The notes under the pieces were generated by a model. It did no database searches and was not told where the DNA came from. It saw only the letters and a list, made by a program, of their open reading frames with translations. A program made the translations under genes and the position numbers. Of a DNA stretch of 64,000 nucleotides, positions 17,833 to 27,759 are shown piece after piece. Source of the stretch: Devosia faecipullorum (lineage in GTDB: Bacteria; Pseudomonadota; Alphaproteobacteria; Rhizobiales; Devosiaceae); NCBI RefSeq assembly GCF_015158295.1, contig NZ_JACDXV010000005.1, positions 124,001 through 188,000 of the forward strand, given 5' to 3'. The stretch's first letter is position 1. Every line of letters begins with the position of its first letter.

Positions 17833-19364
17833 TTTCCGGCATTCATCACGTCACCCTGATCACCGGCGATGTGCAGGCCAATGTGGATTTTTACGCCGGG
17901 TTCCTGGGCATGCGTCTGGTCAAGCGCACCGGCGGTTATGAGGATGCGCGGCAATTGCACCTGTTCTACGGGGATTATGCCGCGACGCCGGGCGCGCTGG
18001 TGACGTTTCTGGTCTGGCCGGGCGGTTCAGCGGGCCAGGCGGGCGCCGGGCAGGTCAGCGAGATGGCGCTGACCATTGCACCGGGTTCGATCGGGTTCTG
18101 GCTGGAACGGGCGCTGAGCCATCAGGTCAAGGTCGAGGGTACGGGGCAGGAATTCGGCGAGACCGTGCTGCGCCTGCGCGACCCCGACAATGTGCTCATC
18201 AAGCTGGTCAGCGCCGACCTGCCGGTCTTGCCGATGCCGGAAAGCGACATTCCGGCGGAACACCGGATCAGGCGCATTCGCGGGGTGACCCTGCTCTCGA
18301 TCGTGCAGGAGGAAACCAGCGGCTTCCTCACGCGCTATTTCGGCTTTCGGCCCGGTCCGGTCGACGGGAAAACCCAGCGGCTCATTTCCGATATGGGCGA
18401 TGTGATCGATGTGCGCGACGCGGCCGGGTTCTGGGCGGGCGCAGCGGGAACCGGCACGGTGGACCATGTGGCGTTGCGGGCGCGGGACGGAGAGCAGGTC
18501 GAGGCGGTGGAGCGAGAATTACGCCAGCGCAATTCGAGCCTGACCAATCTGCATGACCGGCACTATTTCACCTCGCTCTATGTGCGCGAGCCCGGCGATG
18601 TACTGATCGAAATGGCCAGCGACGGGCCCGGCTTCACGCTGGACGAAACTTTGGAGAGCCTCGGCACGACGCTGTTCGTGCCGCCGGACACGCCGGATGA
18701 AGAGGCAATCAAGGTGATGCTGCCGCAATTCGGGCTGCCCGGGGATGAGCGCGTCATCTATCGCGATCTGATCTATACGCATCGCTTCTTCACGCCTGAT
18801 AGGCCGGATGGCTCGACCCTCATCCTACTGCATGGCACCGGCGGGGATGAAGCCGATCTCATGCCGCTGGCGCATAAGGCGGCGCCGGAAGCAACGCTGC
18901 TGGGGATGCGCGGCCGCAGCACCGAAGATGGCACAAGGCGCTGGTTCCGCGCCTTCGGCCCGGCCATTTTCGATCAGAAGGACGCCCGCTTCGAGGCCGG
19001 GGCGCTGCATGCATTTTTCGAGGAGGCCGCCGGCGCCTACCGGCTGGACCGGGAAAAACTCGTGGCGCTGGGCTATTCCAACGGCGCCAACCTGCTGGGA
19101 GTGGCCATGCTGCTGCATCCGGACATGGTGCGGCGCGCCGTGCTCCTGCGCCCGGTCATGGTGCTCGATGCAGCGCCGGAGGTTGATCTGTCAGGCGTTG
19201 CGGTGCTGGTCGTGCTCGGGGAGAAGGACGCGTTCCGCGCGCAGGGCGAAAAGCTGGTGGAGGTCTTGCGGGCAGCCGGCGCCGAGGTGAGCGTTGCCGT
19301 GCTGCGCCAGGGCCATGAACTGAGCCCGGAGGATGCCGGGGCCATTGCCGACTGGCTCGGCTGA
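17829..19364 (+). CDS. Fused VOC ring-cleaving dioxygenase-like and carboxylesterase-like protein
   Basis: 511-aa single polypeptide with two normally separate modules. Residues 1 to about 305 form tandem vicinal-oxygen-chelate (glyoxalase/dioxygenase) domains like MhqO/MhqE: GIHHVTLITGDVQANVDFY near the start and TVDHVALRARDGEQVEAV opening the second half give metal-ligand histidines. From about 315 to the end is an alpha/beta-hydrolase of the phospholipase/carboxylesterase (MhqD) type: LILLHGTGGDEADL, nucleophile LGYSNGANLLGV, catalytic Asp region VLVVLGEKDAF and His in RQGHELSPED. In Bacillus the corresponding proteins act on hydroquinone-type compounds. ATG 17829 overlaps the mutL stop by 4 bp; the frame is open across the junction with no start at the second module. 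Confidence 0.85.
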   Translation: MISGIHHVTLITGDVQANVDFYAGFLGMRLVKRTGGYEDARQLHLFYGDYAATPGALVTFLVWPGGSAGQAGAGQVSEMALTIAPGSIGFWLERALSHQVKVEGTGQEFGETVLRLRDPDNVLIKLVSADLPVLPMPESDIPAEHRIRRIRGVTLLSIVQEETSGFLTRYFGFRPGPVDGKTQRLISDMGDVIDVRDAAGFWAGAAGTGTVDHVALRARDGEQVEAVERELRQRNSSLTNLHDRHYFTSLYVREPGDVLIEMASDGPGFTLDETLESLGTTLFVPPDTPDEEAIKVMLPQFGLPGDERVIYRDLIYTHRFFTPDRPDGSTLILLHGTGGDEADLMPLAHKAAPEATLLGMRGRSTEDGTRRWFRAFGPAIFDQKDARFEAGALHAFFEEAAGAYRLDREKLVALGYSNGANLLGVAMLLHPDMVRRAVLLRPVMVLDAAPEVDLSGVAVLVVLGEKDAFRAQGEKLVEVLRAAGAEVSVAVLRQGHELSPEDAGAIADWLG

Positions 19365-19390
19365 AGGCTGGCGGCCCGGCTTACCCAGGA

Positions 19391-19420
19391 TGGATTGCCC
19401 GGACAAGCCGGGCAATGACG
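19391..19420. repeat. REP-like palindrome, copy 3
   Basis: ATTGCCCGG (19394-19402), loop ACAAG, CCGGGCAAT (19408-19416), GACG. It lies between the convergent fused dioxygenase-esterase gene and edd, where it could serve both strands as a transcript end, although no T-run follows it. Confidence 0.75.
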
Positions 19421-19468
19421 TTAGAATGGAGGGCGCACAAGAGGCCCTCGCACAAAGCAAATCCGCTA

Positions 19469-21283
19469 TCAGCCAAATACGCTGGCGCCGCGATCGGCAA
19501 CGCCGACGAGGCTGCGGAAACCGCCAAAGAGTTCGCGACCCATGCCGAAATGCTGGGAGCGCAAATCCTCGGTGGCCGGAGTGCGGGAGAAGAATTCCTT
19601 CTCGTCGCCCAGGAAGGTCAGCGTTCCCTCACTGGCGTCCAGCCGGATCATGTCGCCATCGCGGATCTTGCTGATCGGACCACCATCGAAGGCTTCGGGG
19701 GTCATGTGGATGGCGGCGGGCACCTTGCCGGAGGCGCCGGACATGCGGCCATCGGTGAGGAGCGCAACCTTGAAACCGCGATCCTGCAAGACGCCGAGGG
19801 CCGGCGTCAGCTTGTGCAATTCGGGCATGCCAATGGCCTTGGGGCCGGAGAAGCGCACCACGGCGATGACGTCGCCGGTCAGTTCGCCCGCCTTGAAGGC
19901 GGCCTGCAGGCCTTCCTGGCCATGGAAGACGCGCGCCGGCGCTTCGATGACGCGATGCTCGGGCTTGACCGCCGACACCTTGATGACCGAACGGCCCAGA
20001 TTGCCCTTGAGCAGCTTCAGCCCGCCCGTCTGCTGGAACGGGGCCTTGGTGCTGGTCAGCACTTTCGGCAAGGCGCTTTCGGCCGGGGCGGGTTCGAAGG
20101 ACAATTGATCCTCGACCAGCTTGGCTTCCACCGTGTAGCCGGAAAGGCCCGTGCCCCAGACGGTCTTGACGTCCTCGTGCAGATAACCGTCCTCGAGCAA
20201 TTCCTTGATCAGATAGCCCATGCCGCCGGCAGCGTGGAAATGGTTCACGTCGGCAAGGCCATTGGGATAGACGCGCGCCAGCAGCGGGGTGGCGTCGCTG
20301 AGATCGCTCATATCGTCCCAGGTGACGTGGAGCCCGGCGGCGGCGGCCATGGCGATCAGGTGCATGGTGTGATTGGTAGAGCCGCCGGTGGCGTGCAGGC
20401 CGACCAGCCCGTTGACGATGGCCTTCTCGTCCATGATGTGGCCGATTGGGGTGTAATTATTGCCCTGGGCCGTGAGGGACAAGGCGCGCCTCGTCGCCTC
20501 GCGGGTCAGCGCGTCGCGCAGCGGCGTGCCGGGATTGACGAAGCTCGAACCCGGCAGGTGCAGGCCCATGATCTCCATCAGCATCTGGTTGGAATTGGCG
20601 GTGCCGTAGAAGGTGCAGGTGCCGGGAGAGTGGTAAGACTTGCTCTCGGCTTCCAGCAATTCGGCGCGGCCGACCTTGCCTTCCATATAGAGCTGGCGAA
20701 CCTTGCTCTTTTCGTCATTGGGCAGGCCCGAGGTCATGGGACCGGCCGGGATGAACACTGCCGGAAGATGGCCGAAGGACAGCGCACCGATGACGAGGCC
20801 CGGCACGATCTTGTCGCAGATGCCCAGGAAAACGGCGGCGTCGAACATGTTATGGCTGAGCGAGATGGCAGTGGCCATGGCGATGACGTCGCGGGAGAAC
20901 AGCGAGAGGTCCATGCCCGGCTGGCCTTGCGTCACGCCATCGCACATGGCCGGCACGCCACCGGCCACCTGCGCGGTGGCGCCGATGTCGCGGGCTGCCT
21001 GCTTGATGATGTCGGGATAGAATTGATAGGGCTGATGGGCGCTCAGCATATCGTTATAGGAATTGACGATGCCCAGATTGAGCGCCTTGTCGCCCGCCAG
21101 CGCCGCCTTTTCGGACGGGGCGCAGGCGGCAAAACCATGGGCGAGATTGCCACAGGACAGCGCCGAGCGATGGACGCCCTGCGCCTTGGCCGCATCGAGC
21201 CGGTTGAGATAATCGCGCCGGGTGTCGCGGCTGCGCGCGGCAATGCGGTCGGTCACGTCCTGAATAGCCTGACGGACGGTCAT
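19469..21283 (-). CDS. edd: 6-phosphogluconate dehydratase
   Basis: 604-aa Edd of the IlvD/Edd family, dehydrating 6-phosphogluconate to KDPG in the Entner-Doudoroff pathway. [36 protein letters not shown] (Fe-S cysteine) and [12 protein letters not shown] match Edd rather than IlvD. ATG 21283 has GGAG 7 nt upstream; an in-frame upstream ATG at 21316 is less likely. It is the last gene of the kinase-zwf-pgl-edd operon, 123 bp after pgl. The KDPG aldolase gene eda is not in the window. Confidence 0.94.
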   Translation of the reverse strand: MTVRQAIQDVTDRIAARSRDTRRDYLNRLDAAKAQGVHRSALSCGNLAHGFAACAPSEKAALAGDKALNLGIVNSYNDMLSAHQPYQFYPDIIKQAARDIGATAQVAGGVPAMCDGVTQGQPGMDLSLFSRDVIAMATAISLSHNMFDAAVFLGICDKIVPGLVIGALSFGHLPAVFIPAGPMTSGLPNDEKSKVRQLYMEGKVGRAELLEAESKSYHSPGTCTFYGTANSNQMLMEIMGLHLPGSSFVNPGTPLRDALTREATRRALSLTAQGNNYTPIGHIMDEKAIVNGLVGLHATGGSTNHTMHLIAMAAAAGLHVTWDDMSDLSDATPLLARVYPNGLADVNHFHAAGGMGYLIKELLEDGYLHEDVKTVWGTGLSGYTVEAKLVEDQLSFEPAPAESALPKVLTSTKAPFQQTGGLKLLKGNLGRSVIKVSAVKPEHRVIEAPARVFHGQEGLQAAFKAGELTGDVIAVVRFSGPKAIGMPELHKLTPALGVLQDRGFKVALLTDGRMSGASGKVPAAIHMTPEAFDGGPISKIRDGDMIRLDASEGTLTFLGDEKEFFSRTPATEDLRSQHFGMGRELFGGFRSLVGVADRGASVFG

Positions 21284-21406
21284 GGCAAGTCTCCATTGCT
21301 GGCAAGGGCGCGCCAAAGGGGGGCCGCTGGCGCGCTTGATCCTTGCATCAAAAACTGGCTCTCCAATGGCGGCCAGGGCGGTCGATTGGGGACCGCCCCA
21401 GGGGCC

Positions 21407-22102
21407 TTATGGACACCAGTAAACTGAAATCGGCGCGCCGGAGCGCAGCACGGCCCTGATGGGCATATCCTCTATTGCGCCTTCGCCCAGCGCCTTGTCC
21501 AGCACCTCCGCCTTTTCGGCGCCTTCGATGTGCAGATAAAGGCCGTCGGTAGCCAGCAGGCGCGGCAGGGTGAAGGTGACGCGCGGCTCGCCGGCGCCGG
21601 GAGCGCGAATGGCCAGCGTCGGCCCCGGGGAAGTCAGCGCCTCGGAAAGGGTGTCGCCGCCCGGAAAGAACGAGGCGGTATGTCCGTCATTGCCCATGCC
21701 GAGAATGACCGCGGCGAAAGGCTGCGGCAATTCGGCCATCAGGGCATTGGTCTTGCCGATGGCTTCGGGCGTCGGCTCGTCGCCGCCCGAATAGAGCGGG
21801 AAGAAGCGCGCCGTGGCGGCGGGGCCCTGCAGCATCTTTTCGTTGACGAGGCCGGCATTGGAGCGGTCGCTGGTTTCGTCGACCCAGCGCTCGTCCACCA
21901 GCGTCACCACCACCTTGTCCCAGTCGATATCCTTGGTCTTGCCCAGGGCCTGGAAGAATTTTGCCGGCGTCGACCCGCCACTGACGGCAATGGACGCGGC
22001 GCCGCGCGCGGCGATGGCGGCGCGGATGCGGTCGGCGACGGATTCGGCCAATTCCTTAGCCAATGTCGGCTTGTCGGCAAAGCTGCGGCGGTCGATGCTC
22101 AC
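21407..22102 (-). CDS. pgl: 6-phosphogluconolactonase
   Basis: 231-aa DevB/SOL-type lactonase, hydrolysing 6-phosphogluconolactone to 6-phosphogluconate. AVSGGSTPAKFFQAL (phosphate site), LVDERWVDETSDRSNAG and ILGMGNDGHTASFFPGG are the three family motifs. GTG at 22102 is chosen: it lies one base after the zwf stop, with an AGGGG ribosome site inside the zwf end. An ATG at 22120 inside zwf is an alternative. Its product feeds edd directly. Confidence 0.93.
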   Translation of the reverse strand: MSIDRRSFADKPTLAKELAESVADRIRAAIAARGAASIAVSGGSTPAKFFQALGKTKDIDWDKVVVTLVDERWVDETSDRSNAGLVNEKMLQGPAATARFFPLYSGGDEPTPEAIGKTNALMAELPQPFAAVILGMGNDGHTASFFPGGDTLSEALTSPGPTLAIRAPGAGEPRVTFTLPRLLATDGLYLHIEGAEKAEVLDKALGEGAIEDMPIRAVLRSGAPISVYWCP

Positions 22103-22103
22103 C

Positions 22104-23585
22104 TTAATTATTCCCCTCATACCAGGATCGGCCATCGCGCTCGATCAGCGCCACGGCCCCACTCGGGCCCCAGGTTCCGGCAGTATAGGTCTGGGGCGGT
22201 TCGCTGGCGCGGTTCCACGCCTCGCGGATCGGATCGACCCATTGCCAGGCCGCTTCCAGTTCGTCGCGGCGCATGAACAGGGTCTGGCTGCCGCGAATGA
22301 CGTCCATGAGCAGGCGCTCATAGGCTTCGGGCGTGCGTTCGTCGAAGGTTTCGGCGAAGGACAGGTTGAGCGGCACTTCGCGCAGGCGCATGCCGCCCGG
22401 GCCGGGATCCTTGATCATCATCATCAGCTTGACGCCTTCATCGGGCTGCAGGCGAAGGATGAGCTTGTTGGGCCTGGGCGCGCCTTCGGCATGATCGAAG
22501 ATCGAATGCGGAATGGGCTTGAACTGGATGCAGATCTCGGAGACGCGCTCGGCCATGCGCTTGCCGGTGCGCAGATAGAAGGGCACGCCGGCCCAGCGCC
22601 AATTGTCGATATGGGCCTTCATAGCCACGAAGGTCTCGGTGCGGCTGCCTTTCTTGTCCTCGGGCAATTCGTCCTGATAGGAGGCGACGGAAGCGGTTTC
22701 CGAGGTGACGCCGCGATATTGGCCGCGCACCGTTTCCCGCGCCACTTCGCCATTGGCGATGGGGCGGAGAGCGCGCAGCACCTTGAGCTTTTCGTCGCGC
22801 AGCGCATTGGCGTCGTCGCTGGCGGGCGGCTCCATGGCCACCAGGCACAGCAATTGCAGCATGTGGTTCTGGATCATGTCGCGCAGCGCGCCGCTCTCGT
22901 CGTAATAGCCGCGAGTGCCGGCGCCGACGCTTTCGGCCACGGTCAATTGCACGTGATCGATATGGGCCGAGTTCCAGACCGGCTCGAACAGCGTATTGGC
23001 AAAGCGCAGGGCAAGCAGGTTCTGCACCGTTTCCTTGCCGAGGTAATGATCGATGCGATAGACCTGATCTTCCTTGAAGATCTTGGCGACGCCATCATTG
23101 ATTTCCTGGCTGGACGCCAGATCGTGGCCCAGCGGCTTTTCGATCACCACGCGGGCGTCGCGGCGATAAAGCTTCTTGTTGTGCAGATATTCGGCGATGG
23201 GCTCGAACAGATCGGGCGCGACGGCGAGATAGAAAGCGCGCACCACCTTGGGATCGTCGCGCAGGGCCGCGCCGAGATCGCCCGATTCATCGGGCTTGCT
23301 GGCATCGACCGGCACATAGGTACATATCTTGACGAAGCGCTCGATGGTGTCGGCGTCCTGATAGTCCTTCTCGACGAATTGCCCGAGCGCGTCGCGCACT
23401 TGCTTTTGAAAATCGGCCTCGCTCAGCTTGGACCGGGACGCGCCGATAATGCGGCTCTGCTCATCGAATTGTCCGTCCATGAAGCGGTGATAAAGCGCCG
23501 GCACCAGCTTGCGCTTGGTCAGATCGCCGGTGGCGCCAAAGACCACATAGTCGAAAGGCTGGACGGGAATGATGCGGCTGGACAA
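22104..23585 (-). CDS. zwf: Glucose-6-phosphate 1-dehydrogenase
   Basis: 493-aa G6PD, the entry step of the Entner-Doudoroff and pentose phosphate routes. Cofactor-binding FGATGDLTKRKLVPAL lies near residue 17 and the substrate-binding motif RIDHYLGKE at about residue 182. EKPLGHDL and QNHMLQLL are further conserved blocks. It is 12 bp after the BadF-type kinase and contiguous with pgl, so one operon converts a hexose 6-phosphate to KDPG. Confidence 0.95.
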   Translation of the reverse strand: MSSRIIPVQPFDYVVFGATGDLTKRKLVPALYHRFMDGQFDEQSRIIGASRSKLSEADFQKQVRDALGQFVEKDYQDADTIERFVKICTYVPVDASKPDESGDLGAALRDDPKVVRAFYLAVAPDLFEPIAEYLHNKKLYRRDARVVIEKPLGHDLASSQEINDGVAKIFKEDQVYRIDHYLGKETVQNLLALRFANTLFEPVWNSAHIDHVQLTVAESVGAGTRGYYDESGALRDMIQNHMLQLLCLVAMEPPASDDANALRDEKLKVLRALRPIANGEVARETVRGQYRGVTSETASVASYQDELPEDKKGSRTETFVAMKAHIDNWRWAGVPFYLRTGKRMAERVSEICIQFKPIPHSIFDHAEGAPRPNKLILRLQPDEGVKLMMMIKDPGPGGMRLREVPLNLSFAETFDERTPEAYERLLMDVIRGSQTLFMRRDELEAAWQWVDPIREAWNRASEPPQTYTAGTWGPSGAVALIERDGRSWYEGNN

Positions 23586-23597
23586 TGGGGCAGTCCC

Positions 23598-24542
23598 TTA
23601 GTTCGAGGCGAAATTCTGCCGGGCGAGAATGATTGCGCCATGCAGGGGTTCGTATTTGGGCAGGGCGACAAAGCCGCCGAAACGCTGTTGCAGGTTCGGG
23701 AACAGGCGCTGACCGAGACCACCGACAATGGCCATAATTCCGGCGCCATGCGCCTTGAACCATTTCACATAGGTATCGATATAGCCCAGCTCAATATCGA
23801 GCAATTTGAGCGCGACCGGATCGTGCTTTTCAAGATGCTCGAAAAACAGCGGCATGAGCTTGCCATATTCACCCGGGGCGCGGCCGATCAACGCATCGTC
23901 TTCCGAGCCGTGGTCGCTTTCCAGCCGCAAATCCAGTTCGGTGGCGAAGGCCCAGGTCATGACCGCCTGATTGGACCCGCCCAGCGCCGCGATCACCGCC
24001 TCGGTCAGCGGCGAAGGTTCGAGCAGCCCGTCGGCGGCCTCGACGGCGTAGCGCGCCAGTTCCCGGCCCAGAATGGCGCCGCTCATCTGGTCACCGATGT
24101 GAAAGCCCCAGCCGCCGGCCTGATAGCGGCGACCGCCGACGATGGACATGGCAGCCGAGCCGGTGCCGATGATGACCACCCCGCCCTCTTCGCCGCCCAG
24201 CGCCCCGGCATGAGCAATATCGATGTCGTCATAGACGGTGACGCCGGCAAAGGGCCAGGCGCGCGCTGCGAAGGCGGCGCGGGCCGAATCCATGCGCCCG
24301 CCGGCCATGCCGAAACAGGCATAGGTATTGGCGGTTTCGGCATAGTCGATGCCCGCCGCCTTGAAAACGTCACGGGTGCCCTCGACAATCGCCTTATAGG
24401 CCGGCTCGCCTCCATCGATCTGAAGATTGGAGCGGCCGTTCTTCACCTCGGCCAGCGTTTCCAGATCAGCATTGGCGAGGCGCACACGGCAATTGGTGCC
24501 ACCACCATCGACGCCAAGGTAATATCGCGGCACGAACGGCAA
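23598..24542 (-). CDS. BadF/BadG/BcrA/BcrD-type sugar kinase (GlcNAc/glucosamine kinase-like)
   Basis: 314-aa ASKHA-fold ATPase of the BadF/BadG family. Phosphate-1 motif YLGVDGGGTNCRVRL lies at residues 8-22; the phosphate-2/adenosine region GGVVIIGTGSAAMSIVGGR follows, then WGFHIGDQMSGAILGREL and IVGGLGQRLF. Proteins of this length without Fe-S cysteines are usually N-acetylglucosamine or glucosamine kinases. It is first in the Entner-Doudoroff operon, in the place where a glucokinase gene would be expected, so it may phosphorylate glucose or an amino sugar. No ROK or Glk-type glucokinase is nearby. Confidence 0.8.
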   Translation of the reverse strand: MPFVPRYYLGVDGGGTNCRVRLANADLETLAEVKNGRSNLQIDGGEPAYKAIVEGTRDVFKAAGIDYAETANTYACFGMAGGRMDSARAAFAARAWPFAGVTVYDDIDIAHAGALGGEEGGVVIIGTGSAAMSIVGGRRYQAGGWGFHIGDQMSGAILGRELARYAVEAADGLLEPSPLTEAVIAALGGSNQAVMTWAFATELDLRLESDHGSEDDALIGRAPGEYGKLMPLFFEHLEKHDPVALKLLDIELGYIDTYVKWFKAHGAGIMAIVGGLGQRLFPNLQQRFGGFVALPKYEPLHGAIILARQNFASN

Positions 24543-24803
24543 CTCCGTGGGTCGGGGGGACAGGGCGGCGGCAGGACTCGGCGGCCCAATCCCGGATTAG
24601 GGGGTCAATTCGGCGCGGACCATAATGCGAAAGATGCTAAGACGAAAGTATCATATAGCAGAAATCGTTCGGTCCGAGCGCCGCGGGTGCATAGCATGTC
24701 GAGGACGCGCTGCCGATAGGGAACAGCTTGCGGCCACATATCGTTGCAGCCAAGCTCGTCAACAGCGATCCGGAAGCGACGAACCGAAGTGAAGGAAGGG
24801 ATC

Positions 24804-25343
24804 ATGACACGACATTGCCTGGTTCTGGGCGGGGCGCGCTCCGGCAAGACGGCCTTTGCCGAAAGACTGGCCCTGCATTCGGGCGCAAGGCCGGCATATC
24901 TGGCGACGGCTTCGGTTCTGGACGATGAAATGCGCGCGCGGGTGGACAGCCATCAGGCGCTGCGAGGGGCACGTTTTACGACGATGGAGGAGCCGCTGGA
25001 CGTGTCGCGGGCCATTGTCGCGGCGGGTGCCGATCATGACGTCATCCTCGTCGACTGCCTGACGCTGTGGATCACCAATCTGCTGATGGCCAATGCGGAT
25101 GTTGCCAGTGCCGTGGGCGAATTGTGCGCCACATTGATGGAATTCCGGCAGGCCAAGGTGATCCTGGTGTCGAACGAGGTCGGCCTCGGCATCGTGCCCG
25201 ACAATGCCATGGCCCGGACCTTTCGCGATCTGGCCGGTTCGGCGCATCAGCGGCTGGCCGAGGTTTGCGAAGACGTCTATTTCGTCGCGGCGGGACTCAG
25301 CCTCACCATGAAGGGCGAGGCGCCCGCGCTCAGCGGAACATGA
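24804..25343 (+). CDS. cobP: Adenosylcobinamide kinase / adenosylcobinamide-phosphate guanylyltransferase
   Basis: 179-aa CobU/CobP, which phosphorylates adenosylcobinamide and transfers GMP to it. P-loop VLGGARSGKTAFAE at the start; LVDCLTLWITNLL and VSNEVGLGIVPDNAMAR are the conserved second and third blocks. ATG 24804 follows GAAGGAAGGG. Upstream lies 261 bp to the divergent sugar kinase gene with no B12-box-like sequence that I can find. Its last 14 bp overlap the 3' end of the convergent cbiB gene. Confidence 0.93.
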   Translation: MTRHCLVLGGARSGKTAFAERLALHSGARPAYLATASVLDDEMRARVDSHQALRGARFTTMEEPLDVSRAIVAAGADHDVILVDCLTLWITNLLMANADVASAVGELCATLMEFRQAKVILVSNEVGLGIVPDNAMARTFRDLAGSAHQRLAEVCEDVYFVAAGLSLTMKGEAPALSGT

Positions 25344-26292
25344 GGATGATCGCCAGAGCCGCGCTGAGGGCCAGCAGCACATCGAGCGTCCGCCGATAGA
25401 GCAGCAGCGCCAGCATGATGTCGCTGGCGCCCAGTGACGATTTGCCCGTGCCGAAGGCCGGCAGGTCGATCACCTCGCCGTCATAGGCGCGCGGGCCGCC
25501 GAGCTGGAAATTGAGGGCGCCGGCAAAGGCGGCTTCGGGCCAGCCGGCATTGGGCGATTCGTGCTTGCGGGCATCGCGCCGCGCAATGGCCCAGGCCTTG
25601 GACGGGCTGGCGCCGGGCACGAAGAAGCAGGCCAAGGTAATAAAAATGGCGGTGAGGCGGGCCGGGAGCCAGTTGAGCACATCGTCCAGTTTCGCGGCGG
25701 CCCAGCCATAATCGCGATAGCGCGCATTGAGATGGCCGATCATGGAATCGGCGGTATTGACGGCCTTGTAGAGCGCGATGCCGGGCAGGCCGAACAGAAC
25801 CAGGAAGAACCACGGCGCGACGACGCCGTCCGAGGTGCTTTCAGCCAGCGTCTCGACCGCAGCGCGGGCAATGCCGGCCTCGTCGAGCATCTGCGGATCG
25901 CGGCCGACAACGTGGCTTACCGCTTCGCGCCCGGCGGCGAGCGATTGCCGCAGGGTCTCGGATACGGCCCTGACGGCGCGGCCCAATTCCTTCTGCGCCA
26001 GAAAAGCCGTTGCCAGCAGCATTTCCAGCAACCAGCCAAAGGGTAGCCAGGACAGGATGGTGCTGATGCCGATGGTCACGATCAGGACGGAAAGGAGCAG
26101 CAGGCCGAGCGCGACGATGCCCGCCAGCCGGCGCTGGTCGGCGCTGCGGCTTTCATTATTAAGGCGGCTCTCGCAAAAGCCGATCAACCGGCCGAACCAG
26201 ATGACCGGATGGCCGATGGTTTCGGTCAGTTTCTGCGGATAGCCGAAGCGGCGCTCCAGCGCCAAGGCAAGCGGTGCGATCAGCGTTTCCAT
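25330..26292 (-). CDS. cobD: Adenosylcobinamide-phosphate synthase (CbiB/CobD)
   Basis: 320-aa inner-membrane CbiB (called CobD in the aerobic pathway), attaching the aminopropanol arm to adenosylcobyric acid. ESTSDGVVAPWFF, GIALYKAVNTADSMIGH and RRDARKHESPNAGWPEAAFA are signature blocks; several hydrophobic helices are visible (GIVALGLLLLSVLIVTIGIS and others). It is separated from cobQ by only a few bases and is the last gene of cobA-cobB-cobQ-cobD. It overlaps cobP tail to tail. Confidence 0.93.
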   Translation of the reverse strand: METLIAPLALALERRFGYPQKLTETIGHPVIWFGRLIGFCESRLNNESRSADQRRLAGIVALGLLLLSVLIVTIGISTILSWLPFGWLLEMLLATAFLAQKELGRAVRAVSETLRQSLAAGREAVSHVVGRDPQMLDEAGIARAAVETLAESTSDGVVAPWFFLVLFGLPGIALYKAVNTADSMIGHLNARYRDYGWAAAKLDDVLNWLPARLTAIFITLACFFVPGASPSKAWAIARRDARKHESPNAGWPEAAFAGALNFQLGGPRAYDGEVIDLPAFGTGKSSLGASDIMLALLLYRRTLDVLLALSAALAIILMFR

Positions 26293-26294
26293 GT

Positions 26295-27752
26295 CTAGAC
26301 CTTCACTTGCGCGGCGAGAGACAGCAGATTGTCGATGTCGAGGTGCTTTTCCAGATGCCGGGCCAGCCCGTCAAGCACCGCCTCGATCCCGGCTTCATAA
26401 GCGAGATCGGCACTGGCCGGCTGGCCGAGAAAGGCGCGGCGGAAGCCATCGGCGGCAAAAAGCCCGTGCAGATAAGTGCCCATAATACGGCCATCGGCGC
26501 TGATTGCCCCTTCCGGTTCGGCGCCGACCCGCGCGAAGGGAATGGCGCGCGCTGGCCCCTCGGTCACGCCCATATGCATGTGATAGCCGGTCAGGTTCTC
26601 GCCGCTCGGGGCATGAATGGCCGCTTCGACGCGCAATTGCTTGACCGGGGCGAGGACGGTGTCGAGATCGAGCAGGCCGAGGCCAGGACTGGTTCCGGGC
26701 GCACCCTCGATGCCGTCGGGATCGGCGATCTGGCGCCCGAGCATCTGGTAGCCGCCACAAATGCCCAGGACGAAACCGCCGGCGCGGTGATGGGCGGCGA
26801 TGTCGATGTCCCAGCCATTGGCGCGCAGAAATTCGAGATCGGCACGCGTCGCCTTGGAGCCGGGCAGGATGATCAGATCGGCATGACGCGGCATGGCATT
26901 GCCGGGCTGGACCAAAGTCAGGGTGACGCCCGGTTCGGCGCGGAGCGGATCGAGATCGTCGAAATTGGCGATGCGCGGCAGGCGCGGCACGGCGATGTGG
27001 AAAGCCCCCTGCCCGCTCGAAAGACTATCGAGCGCCAGCGCATCCTCGGCGGGGAGGCGCGCGGCTTCGGCGAAATGCGGCACCGGGCCGAGACAGGGAC
27101 GGTGGGTGCGGGCTTCGAGAAAAGCCTTGCCGCTTTCGAACAGGGCCGGATCGCCGAAGAATTTGTTGATGAGGCTGGCGCGGACCAGGGCGGCATCGTC
27201 CGGATCGATCACCGCCAGCGTGCCGACAAGCGAGGCAATGACGCCGCCGCGATGAATGTCGCCGATCAACACGACCGGAATATCGGCGGCGCGGGCGAAG
27301 CCGAAATTGGCAATGTCGCCTTGCCGCAAATTGACCTCGGAGGCGCTGCCCGCGCCTTCCACCAGCACATAGTCAGTATCGCGGGCGAGTTCGGAAAAGG
27401 CGGCGAGCACTTCGGGCATGAGCTGGGCGCGGTCGGCCCAATATTGGCGGGCCGTGAGGCTGGCGCGGCGCTGGCCGCGCACGATGATTTGGGAGCCGGT
27501 TTCGCCTTCCGGCTTGAGCAGAACCGGGTTCATCGCCGTGACGGGCAGCTTGCGGGCAGCGCGTGCCTGCAAGGCCTGCGCCCGGCCGATTTCGCCGCCA
27601 TCCTCGGTGACGGCGGCATTATTGCTCATGTTCTGCGGCTTGAAGGGGGCGACGGAGAGGCCGCGATTGGCCAGCGCGCGGCAAAGGCCGGCCACGATCA
27701 GCGATTTGCCGACATCGGAGCCTGTACCCATGAACATGATGGCTTTGGTCAT
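26295..27752 (-). CDS. cobQ: Cobyric acid synthase
   Basis: 485-aa CobQ, amidating four side chains of adenosylcobyrinate diamide with glutamine. The N-terminal ATPase part begins [17 protein letters not shown]; the C-terminal glutaminase-like domain has nucleophile [14 protein letters not shown] and catalytic-region [11 protein letters not shown] 27752 is chosen because the P-loop follows at once, although the frame stays open upstream; it starts 8 bp after the cobB stop. Confidence 0.94.
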   Translation of the reverse strand: MTKAIMFMGTGSDVGKSLIVAGLCRALANRGLSVAPFKPQNMSNNAAVTEDGGEIGRAQALQARAARKLPVTAMNPVLLKPEGETGSQIIVRGQRRASLTARQYWADRAQLMPEVLAAFSELARDTDYVLVEGAGSASEVNLRQGDIANFGFARAADIPVVLIGDIHRGGVIASLVGTLAVIDPDDAALVRASLINKFFGDPALFESGKAFLEARTHRPCLGPVPHFAEAARLPAEDALALDSLSSGQGAFHIAVPRLPRIANFDDLDPLRAEPGVTLTLVQPGNAMPRHADLIILPGSKATRADLEFLRANGWDIDIAAHHRAGGFVLGICGGYQMLGRQIADPDGIEGAPGTSPGLGLLDLDTVLAPVKQLRVEAAIHAPSGENLTGYHMHMGVTEGPARAIPFARVGAEPEGAISADGRIMGTYLHGLFAADGFRRAFLGQPASADLAYEAGIEAVLDGLARHLEKHLDIDNLLSLAAQVKV

Positions 27753-27759
27753 GGCCTTC

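Noticed and set aside
19415..21427. Plus-strand open frame of about 670 codons opposite edd
   Set aside because: Edd on the minus strand is full length with diagnostic motifs; the plus frame has shadow composition and no homology I can recognise.
21813..24719. Plus-strand open frame of about 968 codons opposite pgl, zwf and the BadF kinase
   Set aside because: It spans three well-supported genes on the other strand and has no recognisable domain; it is an antisense shadow.
24543..24803. Possible second cobalamin riboswitch ahead of cobP
   Set aside because: No B12 box (AGCCAGGAGACCTGCC-like) and no CCCGCAACTG-like block is present in this gap on either strand.
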